This document shows positions 32,173-40,765 of a DNA stretch of 41,642 nt, one piece after another. The notes under the pieces are model-generated. The model saw only the letters and a program-made list of their open reading frames with translations. It ran no database searches and was not told the DNA's origin. Source of the DNA: Hydnum rufescens UP504 (lineage: Eukaryota > Basidiomycota > Agaricomycetes > Cantharellales > Hydnaceae). Location of the stretch: contig MU128976.1 of the NCBI GenBank assembly GCA_014904985.1, positions 196,172 to 237,813 of the forward strand, in the 5' to 3' direction. Made by a program: the position numbers and the translations under genes. How positions within the stretch are numbered: position 1 is the first letter of the stretch; every line of letters starts with the position of its first letter.

Positions 32173-33541
32173 TTAAAAATTCAGCACCACATCAACCATC
32201 GCTGAGTATGCAGCCTTATAGTCAGGTGTTTCGTACCACCGGTGCTCCTTTTTAAGCATTCTCCTTTCTAGACAATTAGAATACACCCTGAAGTGCTTGC
32301 AATCCCTAACCCAATGTTTTTCACTTCTGCATGCAAAGCATTTTTGATTCGGCTTGTGATGGCTAACTACAGCATCATCCTGAGGGTAGGGATAGGTCTT
32401 TTCTGCTGTGTCCACCCTTTTTTCCCATGGGTAAGGGCAGCATGGTGGATGATAGGGTCTGCCCCCCAGGCATCTTCCCACACTGAATGCCATCGAAGTG
32501 GCTTTCCCTCCTTCTGCTTCCTCACTAGAGTAGTAGAAGGCCCCATTGGGATCATTGCTGTACTTGGAGTGCAGTGAGTCTCTTTCACTCCTTTCTTCTT
32601 CATCCTCCTGTGCCATGAAATTTGCCCTCTTTGAGTTTTTTGTCTCCTGGCGACATTGATAGTGCTGTGATGACCTCCACTGTGTTACTAACGTCGCCTT
32701 GAACTGCTTGGCGTGCATTAGAACTGATTCAATCAGGGGTCTATCGCTCCACCTCAATACTACATCCCATTCCGTGGGGGCATTATTCATCACTGACACT
32801 GTTTCCTCAGGGCTATTGGGTGTGAAGTGCAGGAAAATGCGAGAAAGGAGGATGTGTCACTGGATGTATTTGGCAGGTGATTCTTCAAGGTGGTCGACAC
32901 TACAGAAAGTTTCCTGGTTATATTTAATTCATTGGGCCATATACCAAGCCTCTCCCAAGTACTGGTGCAGTACCCATTCTTGTAGGGTGTCCCAGGACTG
33001 TACAATGGAGTGCTTGATGGGTATGGAATGAGCCCACCAAGCCATGGCCACTGCCCCTTTGAACCTGAAGGCAGTGATTTGGGCTAGTTGGTTCTCTATC
33101 GCAGGACCTAGCCCTACAAGATCATTGCACTCATAGAGCCAATTGATCGCTGTGTCCTGATCACCATCCCATTCAGGGACAGCGGCCCATTTCAGCCAGT
33201 TATCCCATGTCACTCCTGACAGGGGGGCATTGAACAATGCTCCTACAGGCCCCGGGGGTCCTGGGGGTCTGGGGGTCTGGGGGTCTGGGGGGGCCTGGGA
33301 AACCACCCTCACCTGGGAATTCTCCACTAGGAGGTACTCCTGGGGCTGGGCTGCCTTGCCCTGGGCCTCCCCCTCCTGAACCTCCTCCTCGCCCAGGCTC
33401 ACCACCATCACTAGGAGGCCCACCTCCACCTTCATTCAAGCCCTGCAGGTGAGAGGGGGGAGGGGGTGAAGGGCCCTTGTCCTTGGAGTCCTCCATGGGG
33501 GGTCCCAGGCTTTCCTTCTGTGAAGAGCCTTGCGAAGGCAT
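32173..33541 (-). pseudogene. Chromovirus A gag: Gly/Pro-rich head, capsid, zinc knuckle
   Basis: 33541-33270 encodes a Gly/Pro/Glu-rich head (PSDGGEPGRGGGSGGGGPGQ). About 33230-32929 encodes the capsid-like part common in fungal Ty3/gypsy gag, with WAAVPEWDGDQDTAINWLYE, ITAFRFKGAVAMAWWAHS and SWDTLQEWVLHQYLGEAWYM. About 32799-32180 continues through a charged stretch (MAQEDEEERSERDS) to the nucleocapsid knuckle CFACRSEKHWVRDC (C-x2-C-x4-H-x4-C), and ends VVLNF-stop at 32173. Head and capsid are in different frames, with a shift in the repetitive GGG/CCC run near 33250. Stops lie near 32930 and 32870. Confidence 0.9.
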
Positions 33542-35114
33542 TGGGGTGGTGTGCTGGCTCCCAGGCTTCGAAAGGGCATGCTCATGGGGTTACAGGGGAA
33601 AAGAGTGCGTGAAAGGGAGAAGGGCTCCATCTTGACTATATTCATGTAGTAGTCATGAGCCCTTGTGGCTCCCAGGGCCAGCAAAGTGGGGGTATCTGTG
33701 ACAGAGTTCCAGGCACGGCCAGGGTACTTGTCTCCTTCTCCCATGGAGTTCGCTTGCCTAATCAAATAATTGGTGAAGGGCGAACGAGCATGAGAGGGGC
33801 CCACAGGTTGAAGCATGAGGGGGTCTCCACTAGGATGCCTCCCCATTGTGCGTTCGCGTATAGGGCTCATTTCCCAGGATCCTGTGGGCTCCCTATTTGC
33901 GACTTGTGATCTGGAAGGGGTCCAGAGAGCATTCCGTAGCCCTTCTCCCAGCATAGAGACTCGCTGCAAGATGGCCACTAGCTTATTCCAGGGGTGCTGC
34001 ATAGGAGTGGCTGACTCTCTGGGTGTAGAGTCATAAAGGGGGATGTCTTGCCAGTTCGAGGGGGAAGCGTCTAAGTCAATTGATGAGGCCCAGAGTGCCG
34101 ATGAATTCCCAAGCCTTGTCTGATTGGAAGGGGGCATCAGCCAGGCTGGCAGGTTTATAATAGAGCCTGGCCCCGCCCTTGGGCCTTGATCAGGGCCCAA
34201 ACTTGTGCCAATACTTGGCTCTTCGAATTCTGAGCCAGGGACGAAGAGACCTAGGCTGTGGGATCAGTGTCAACCCTGGGAAGAGGCTGCACATTGAGCG
34301 CTTCCTCCAGGTTCATGTCGTACTTGGTGAATTTCAACACTTGGTTACCCGAAAAGGGGTGCCTTGTTGCAGTTATGATAGGATGCGTCCCTTCAATGTC
34401 ACCTTGGATCGCCTCCCATCCTGAAGTCAATGCTCGCCTGGCAACCTTCTTCATGGGGAGATGGGGGTTGTGCCAGGCTTTATGTAGACGATCCCTCAAC
34501 TCGGGCATAGGAGGGAGAGAATCTTCAGAGGCCATGGGTGTGGAGAGAGTCTCACCCTGGTGGAGTTTGCTCAGCTTATAGAGCCATGCGAAGGTCAGTT
34601 TGATGTGAAGCTTCAACAGCTTATCGGCCATCCTTAGCTCCTCAATATATTTGGACATCCATAACTGCTCTGTCAATTTCCCTTCATGATCTATTACAAA
34701 TCAATGGTCCTCCTCCCCTACTATAGCTATGATGTCTGAGATTACATTCTGTAGCCTCTCTATTCCTGTTTGCACTGTAATTAGGAGTTCCCTATCCATG
34801 TGCCATTCTTGTTGCTCTTCGTTGTATACGAAGTACGTCTGGTTGTATTGTGCAGGGGTGAACTTCATCCATACCATTAGGAACTGGTAGGTGGTGATGG
34901 GAGCAGATGAGAATGGGTTGGTGTACTCGTTGACTGGTTTGTCCAAGCATTGGGTGACTTCCTGATAGCGCTCCATCAAATGTAACCTAGGTGGGATGGC
35001 TACGCATTCATGCATTGTGGCATGATAGAGAACATCCTCATGTTGGGACAAAGGGACATAGTGAGGGATTGCCATGTGAGGGTTCTGCCTGGGCCTCCTC
35101 ACGCGTTTGCTCAT
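33542..35114 (-). pseudogene. Unknown 5' ORF of chromovirus A, upstream of gag
   Basis: From ATG at about 35114 (MSKRVRRPRQNPHMAIPHYV) the frame is open to 34251 with one TGA near 34700. After a TAG and a frame change it continues from 34200 to about 33550. It is basic at the start, then contains helical regions (TVQTGIERLQNVISDIIAIV, LRMADKLLKLHIKLTFAWLY) and a Pro/Ser-rich part. I recognise no domain. It may be an N-terminal extension of gag (matrix-like) or a separate protein; the shift near 34220 may be decay. Together with the ORF after pol it accounts for the unusual length of the element. Confidence 0.6.
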
Positions 35115-35193
35115 GATAGGGTGCAGAGGAGGGAGACAGAGGGTAGATTGGGAGTTGTGAGATGTCGAGGGTGAAGTTGGTTTGACCACCTTG

Positions 35194-35211
35194 TCGGCTA
35201 GAGGGAACCAA
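35194..35211 (-). promoter_or_regulatory. Candidate primer binding site of chromovirus A
   Basis: The minus strand directly after the 5' LTR reads TTGGTTCCCTCTAGCCGA. TGG, the complement of the tRNA 3' CCA, starts one base after the LTR end. The tRNA species was not identified. Confidence 0.55.
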
Positions 35212-35792
35212 TGTAATAACATGTTATTCGACTTCGAATATATGTGGGAGTCATTGTTAGATGAGGTGGAGTTGACATTCCTGTAAACAGAAGGAAGAGA
35301 GAAATCCTCCTGCTCTATGCACTGGCTTCAAGCAGACGGGCCATGCACGAGGCTAAGCACTGGCTTCACCTCATACATGGGAGAAGTGGAGGGAGAGGGG
35401 AAGGCATGTGGGAGGTGTGGTAGTAGCTGGCAAAAGGGCCAGACTACTATCTAAGGGGGCAAAGGGATGATCAGCTGATAAAGTAGGGATAGGGAGCTTA
35501 CTTAGTAGAATCGCGCTCGTACGTGACTCTCCCTTATCCTTCTCAACACCGTGCTCTGTGGCGACGGTTCAGGTAGCTTCACCAGGTGAGTCGTAACATG
35601 ACTAGGTCGCATGGCTGCATAGTTTCATGGGTCTCACGAGAGTGAAGGAGTCTGGGAAAAAAGATAGATTTGATTCCACCATGTCAGTGACTTAGAATTG
35701 TCACAGCCATGCTATTACATAATAGTACAGAGGATGGGACAAATGGGGAAATAACAATTATGTACATATGGAACCTTGAGTACTATATTACA
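35212..35792 (-). repeat. 5' LTR of chromovirus A
   Basis: 581 bp, TGTAATAACA to TATATTACA on the plus strand; the partner of 24071-24652. It should contain the element promoter on the minus strand. TATATAG-like words near the transcribed start (about 35780) were noted but not assigned. Confidence 0.95.
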
Positions 35793-37960
35793 CATAGTGA
35801 TTTATTCCTCATCTATATACTGGCTATTCATTTACATGGTGCTTGTGGTGATGGCACTTGAGTGCTTTTGGGATCTGGCAATTGCCAGCACTGAGTTGCA
35901 TCCTCACATACCGACAGGCCTACAAAGGAAAGACAAGCAGATGACCACACCTGCTGCTGTGGGTGTGGTCAAAAGGTGAGTCTTTTTATACTAGGAGATA
36001 CAACAGCACAAAAAGAGCAGTGAAAGCTGCTCTTTTTGTGCTGCTTTGAATTTCTTTACTGACCAAGTTGATATTTCTAGGTCATGGCCTCATCCCAGGC
36101 ACCAAACGAGACCCTGCCAAGGGATTAGACCCGACCACCCAGGTCCTAAATGGTAACATGTGAACCAAAAACAACCTGAAAACAACCCAAATGAAGCCGT
36201 GCCAAACAAAATGGCACCAAACAAAACCATGCCAAGTGAAATGCAACATGATGCAGAGGTGGCTGTGTGCCAATGGAGTGGCCACATGAACCACACACCC
36301 ACTGCGGCAGGTGTGTGGTTCTATATAAGGTAAGTGCACCCTTCCTGGCACAAAAAGAGCAGCAATGCTGCTCTTTTTGTGCCTGTTTTAATTTTTTTAA
36401 ACTAATGATCTATTATTCTAGGCTACAACAAATGAAGACCTGTAGAACAAGCCCCCCCCCAAATGATAACCTGCCTGCAAAATGAGATCCATAAATGACA
36501 AAGCACCAAATGAAGAAATCAAGTGACACCAAACTGTAGGAACCCCACACCCGCTATTGTGGGTGTGGGCTCTATAAAAGGTAAGTAATGCACCCCCAAG
36601 GATGCAAAAAGAGCAGCCATCACTGCTCTTTTTGCGTTCATTTAAATTTTTAACTAACAAATTATCTATTATTCTAGGTTATTGCCTCAACCACCCACCA
36701 AATGAACCCCCCCTCCCCTGGAAATGACGACTAACCTGCCAAACAAGGGCCACAAACATGACCTGCCCAGGAACAATCGCCAAATGAAACCCAGAAACGG
36801 GGATGCACGATGCAAGGCCCAGGGACCCCAGACAAACCACATACCCACTTCGGCAGGTGTGTGGTAATTGTAAGGTGAGTACAACCATGCAAGAGGAGCA
36901 GCATATGCTGCTCCTTTTGCATGGCTTTTCTTTTTATTCTATTTTATTTTTTACTAACATATTACTTATTATTGTAGATCATCATCTGAGCTAACAATGA
37001 AGCCCCCCATGTAACACAACCTACAAACGCAACCCACCAAAACCCCAACCAAACAAAGCCCGCCCACCAGCAATCCACCAGATGAGACCATGATGCAAGA
37101 CCACAGGAAATGCAGATGGAACCACACACCTGCTTTGGTGGGTGTGTGGTAATATTAGGTATGCCCAATCCCACCAGTGCCAAAAGAGCAGCAGGAGCTG
37201 CTCTTTTGGTGCTTCCTTTGTTTTTTTTTTGAAAAATTAATGGGTTATTCACTGATTGATCTAGGTACCCTCTCCCAGTGCGAAAACCCCTGCACAAAAA
37301 AGGGATGTGCACAGCCACCCACAACCTGCAACCCAATCCAAGAACCTGCAACCATGGCACAAAAAATGAGTAGCACACACCCACTTTGGTGGGTGTGTGG
37401 TAATTTCAAGGTGAGTACAACTGTACAAGAGGAGCAGCATACACTGCTCCTTTTGCATGGCTCTTGTTTTTTTTTTTTTACTAACATATTATCTATTATT
37501 TTAGTTTGTGATCTTAACCCAACACCCATGACCCTGCTGAATGAACACAGGAGAACGACAACCCACCTGCCAAACAAATCCCATGAATGGCAATGAGTTG
37601 AAACCACAATGCAAACCCCAGACAAACCCCACACCCACCGAAGCGGGTGTGGTAATCTTTATGGTTAGTATATATGTACATGTCCGACTATGCAAAAGGA
37701 GCAGCAGGGGCCGCTCCTTTTGCCTGGTTTTTCTTTTAATGAACTTATTATTTATTATGATAGATATTCTTCTGAACCCACATCCCCAACCAAAGCCATG
37801 ACCCCACTGACTGAAAACATGTGGCCATGGGTGAGGGGGAACCCCAATGGTGAAGTGTGAAATGACATCCACACCTGCCCAAGCGGGTGTGTTAGATAGT
37901 GTTTTAATTTTTAATTTTTATAGACAGTACCACATGCCTGCCCAAGTGGGTGTGTGGTAT
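35793..37960 (+). repeat. Right-arm hairpin-cassette array (sense on plus strand)
   Basis: Seven predicted GT-AG introns are regularly placed: 35976-36080, 36330-36421, 36581-36677, 36875-36977, 37159-37264, 37411-37504 and 37664-37763 (92-106 nt). Each holds hairpin 2 (near 36004-36042, 36350-36382, 36603-36640, 36886-36925, 37180-37213, 37425-37461, 37692-37724) and most have CTAAC, CTAAT or CTGAC 15-30 nt before the AG. Hairpin 1 sits just before each 5' splice site (near 35943-35970, 36292-36321, 36543-36568, 36836-36867, 37121-37151, 37375-37402, 37629-37652); two further copies at 37868-37890 and 37930-37959 have no downstream intron. Exon-like blocks of 146-249 nt share CCAAA(C/T)GA(A/G)-type words and encode no recognised protein. 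Confidence 0.9.
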
Positions 37961-38200
37961 GCTTTTTGTGAATTTTTAAATAAATAAATAAATAAACAAT
38001 AAGTGGCAATAAGTCAATACAAACAAACACAGGACTGAAACCCTGCTGACCCCATGTATAATACAGTGATAATAAATAAATAATTATGAATGGAATACAT
38101 TATCCCCAATAAGCCCATATGGCCTGCTGCAAGTCTGAGATTCTCTAAGTCCCCAGTTTCAGCCAATTTTCAGCCAATTTTCAGCCATTTCGGCTAATTC
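37961..38200. other. A/T-rich distal part of the right foldback arm
   Basis: Contains an AAATAAAT microsatellite (37977-38000 and 38070-38085) and a duplicated CAGCCAATTTTCAGCC word at about 38161-38186. No gene seen. It lies between the last hairpin and the terminal repeat. Confidence 0.6.
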
Positions 38201-38306
38201 TGGGCCAGAAGGTGCAGACCATAAAATGGCCATTTCAGCTGGAATAGTGATGGGACCTACTTAGGTACCATTATCTGCCCCAAAAGTGGTACCTAACTAG
38301 GTAGGC
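38201..38306 (-). repeat. Right terminal inverted repeat of the foldback element
   Basis: The complement of the left terminus: GGGACCTACTTAGGTACC, then TCTGCCCCAAAAGTGGTACC and TAACTAGGTAGGC. It matches left-end words with several mismatches and small indels. Confidence 0.72.
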
Positions 38307-38702
38307 TTAGATGATGGACCAAGGTGGCAGATGCACATGGTGGACCTGGAGGATATTGTTACCAAGTAAGCAGAACGTCACCAGGACATGGACTCACAGC
38401 TGGTTTGCAGAGTCCTCACAGACCCTTCTGGCAGTAGCCTCTGTGGTAGCCTTAGCCTTAGCCTCTGCAGCCACCTTAGCCTCTGCAGCTGCCTTGGCCT
38501 CTGCAGCTGCCTTGGCCTCTGCAGCTGCCTTACGACATGCTGCCTTGGCCACCTTCCGCTTCGCCTCCTCCTTCTTCCACTCCTCCTCTGCAAGCCTGGC
38601 CTCCTCCTCCTGTGCCTCCTTTAATGCCTGCACAGCCTCTTCACAGCAGAGACAAGCTTTTTCAAATGGAGAATGATTATTGCCTGACATGTTATGTGGC
38701 AC
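38307..38702 (-). pseudogene. Antisense gene of chromovirus B, 5' exons (Ala/Glu/Lys coiled coil)
   Basis: From ATG at 38702 (or 38690) the minus strand encodes CLCCEEAV and then a charged helix with repeated A-E-A-K-A units (heptad-like, about 38620-38440), reaching SANQL. A 52-nt intron is predicted at 38346-38397 (GTGAGT to CCTCCAG). Splicing it removes the in-frame TGA and continues STMCICHLGP until the foldback edge at about 38307. The downstream part of the same gene appears to be 22480-21898, which has the Cys clusters and acidic tail. The coding direction is opposite to chromovirus B. The AEAK repeat arises from an 18-bp tandem DNA repeat, so length variation is likely. Confidence 0.65.
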
Positions 38703-38760
38703 AAAAACTCCAGATGTTTCTGTGGATCGATCCTTCCAGCCACTCAGGATGATCAGGCTT

Positions 38761-38996
38761 AAGAGGGGGTAATGTCAGAGTTCATCTGTTTCCTGGTTAA
38801 TCCTGTTTCCAATTTGTCCCTGCCTCTGTTTCATTTCCCCTCATTTCTCATTTCCTTTACTTCCAGTTCCCACACACTTACCCCTGTTCCCTCCACTTTC
38901 CTGTCCCTGCTGCTCCCCTCTTGTGCCTGCCCCCCTGTAATCACCTCTCATTAAGCGATCATCCCCATAGTATAGGACTATGTATAAGTAGTCCGG
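38761..38996 (+). repeat. Polypurine tract and partial 3' LTR of chromovirus B
   Basis: AAGAGGGGG (38761-38769) is followed by TAA and TGTCAGAGTTC (38773), the usual PPT/LTR junction form of fungal chromoviruses. The LTR continues C/T-rich to TATAGGACTATGTATAAGTA (38970-38990), a promoter-like stretch. It stops at 38996 where the family C LTR begins. The rest of the LTR is not seen in the window. Confidence 0.7.
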
Positions 38997-39423
38997 TGTA
39001 AGCAGGAAACTGGGGAAGAACCAGCTACAGTCCGCGAAATGGAACGAGGACAAAGAAGGGGGATCACGGGGCCAATCCGAACGTTAGGGTCGAGGGAAGG
39101 AAGGGTCTTTGGACGGGTAGAATTGTCCTGTATAGACGGAGCCTATCCAGACAATAAATGAAGGGGTTGTTAAATCAGAGAATCACACTCTAGGTCCTCC
39201 TCTTGAGAGCCTATCAGAAGTGTGATTAGTGGGGGTTGAGTTTTGGAATTTACCCTGACACCAGCAGCAGTTCAACTAGCTTTTCAACTGGGGATGGGGG
39301 GAAAGACGATAGAAATTCGCATCTCCTGCACTTAATATACATCACAGAAAAATGCTATGGTAACCGGCGGAAAGATGGGATTAAGGCGAAAATGAGGAAA
39401 AAGAAATCAAGTCAAAAGCTTCA
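38997..39423 (+). repeat. Truncated LTR, family C (copy 1)
   Basis: TGTAAGCAGGAAACTG to AAAAGCTTCA, 427 bp, nearly identical to 40666-41095. A few single-base gaps (for example one base missing in GGAACGAGG versus GGAAACGAGG) break the pol codons that overlap the LTR in copy 2. Confidence 0.93.
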
Positions 39424-40765
39424 AAATATTGGGAAAGGATTCAATACTACCTGGAACACATAAAAATACCCCCAGGAGTCCAGAACACCAAGACATTCAT
39501 CCAGGCCACCAAACACTATTTTATGTATCAAGGAATCCTGTGGAGAAGGCTAGAAATGGCCAATTGCCATTAAAAGTGATCAAAACCCGGATGATCGAGC
39601 TCGCTTATGTAAGGCTGCACATGACGAATCAGGCCACTGCAGACGAGACCTGACTTTCAAGAAATTATCCGATAGATTCTTTTGGCCGAATATGCTATCC
39701 TATGTGGCCTGGTATTGCCGGACATGCCATGAATGCCAATTAAGGTCTACAACCCGACCAAAAATCACTTTAAGCCCGACCTACGTTAATACCATATTAC
39801 GTAAATTTAATATGGACACGGTCCATATGCCGGTATCAAGCGGATTCAAATATATTGTGGATCTTTGGGACGATCTCTCCGGATGGCTGGAAACAAAAAT
39901 GTTACGTAAGGCCTCAAGTAAGCACGTCGCCTGGTTTCTATTTGAGGATGTCATGTGCCGGTTTGGCTGCATATTACAAATCACAACAGATAACAGAATG
40001 GAATTCGATGGACTAGTTCAAACAATGGTGGATGAATATAATGTCCCTATAGTCTGAGCTGCCCCTTATCACCTGGAAGCAAATGGAATGATAGAACGCG
40101 GGCACAGGACCTGGATAAACTCACTATTCGTTACATGCAGAGGAAACCCGAGCAAATGGTCAAACTATTTTTATTCATGCATGTGGGCAGACCTAGTGAC
40201 GGTAAAACGAACGACCGGCTACACCCCCTATTACCTACTCTACGGAATAAATCACATGTTTCCATTCGACATTACAGACGCATCATGGTACACATTAAAA
40301 TGGGGAACTATCCAAACCACGGAAGAACTACTAGGAATCTGCGGAATCCAATTGGCGCATAGAGACAAGGATATTCAAGCCGCCTCAAATACCGTCCTTC
40401 AAGCAAGAATTCGAAGTGCTCAGGATTATGCTAGATGAAATGAAAATACATTGGTCGACGGAAACTATCAACTGGGTACAATTGTGCTGGTATACAATTT
40501 GGTATTACAAATGCAACATGGACAAAAAGGGGAAATACAGTGGATTGGGCCATACCGAGTTCAGCATCACCACCCCTGCGGATCCTATCAACTGGCAGAA
40601 TTAGATGGGACCCTAATCAATGGAGTATTCGCTGGCAATCATTTAAAGAAATACCATATGCACGATGTAAGCAGGAAACTGTGGAAGAAACCAGCTACAG
40701 TCCGCGAAATGGAAACGAGGACAAAGAAGGGGGATCACAGGGCCAATCCGAACGTTAGGGTCTGA
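39424..40765 (+). pseudogene. Family C integrase, broken
   Basis: Right after the truncated LTR the codons read WERIQYYLEHIKIPPGVQ and YFMYQGILWRRLEM, the pre-integrase segment typical of fungal gypsy elements. After a stop and frame change (about 39570-39610) come HDESGHCRRDLTFKKLSDRF, FFWPNMLSYVAWY and CRTCHEC (the HHCC finger). The core has FNMDTVHMPVSSGFKYIVDL (first Asp), ITTDNRMEF (second Asp) and, after a TGA near 40055, EANGMIERGHRTW (Glu). About 40451-40765 encodes IQWIGPYRVQHH and AELDGTLINGVFAGNHLKKY, the C-terminal domain; the last 33 codons lie inside LTR copy 2. Several stops and shifts make it inactive. Confidence 0.9.

Larger units (their letters stand above)
24071..35792 (-). 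mobile_element. Complete chromovirus A (Ty3/gypsy), 11.7 kb, inserted in the foldback arm
   Basis: The two LTRs start TGTAATA and end TATTACA and are flanked by the same 5 bp, CATAG, at 24066-24070 and 35793-35797. Gene order on the minus strand is 5' unknown ORF, gag with zinc knuckle, protease, RT, RNase H, integrase, chromodomain, then a long unknown ORF and a polypurine tract. Removing it rejoins the foldback arm exactly (CATAGTGATTTATTCC mirrors GGAATAAATCACTATG at 23921-23936). The element is full length but mutated, with LTRs differing at many sites, mostly transitions. It is about twice the length usual for chromoviruses because of the two extra reading frames. Confidence 0.96.
22481..38306. 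mobile_element. Giant foldback element with hairpin-cassette arms, split by chromovirus A
   Basis: The left end (GGGACCTAATTTAGGTACCA from 22481, then GGTACCTAATAGGTCCC) is inverted at the right end (GTGGTACCTAACTAGGTAGGC to 38306, with GGGACCTACTTAGGTACC inside). The centre is a perfect palindrome at 23932-24070 around 24001. The right arm resumes after chromovirus A at 35793, where 35798-35910 is the near-exact complement of 23931-23820. Further out both arms keep the same order of hairpin cassettes but diverge in sequence. Without chromovirus A the element is about 4.1 kb with arms of about 1.5 and 2.6 kb. No transposase is encoded. It resembles Drosophila FB or Galileo elements in plan only. 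Confidence 0.82.
20514..38996 (+). mobile_element. Chromovirus B (Ty3/gypsy), truncated and interrupted by the foldback element
   Basis: The retained parts on the plus strand are the integrase and chromodomain (20514-21821), an antisense gene split at 22480/38307, a polypurine tract AAGAGGGGG (38761-38769) and the start of the 3' LTR (TGTCAGAGTTC from 38773). The 15.8-kb interval 22481-38306 is the foldback element with chromovirus A inside it. The 5' part (LTR, gag, protease, RT) is missing: the hAT element abuts codon-level integrase sequence at 20514. The order pol, antisense gene, PPT, LTR is continuous once the insert is removed, which supports one original element. Confidence 0.75.

Noticed and set aside
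22473..38315. Target duplication of the foldback element (CAAATGG versus GATGATGG)
   Set aside because: Only about half of the bases match, not better than chance for this length.
38311..38676. Ala/Ser-rich plus-strand frame over the AEAK repeat
   Set aside because: It is the complement of the antisense gene exon. The minus-strand frame has a start, a spliceable intron and a plausible coiled coil.
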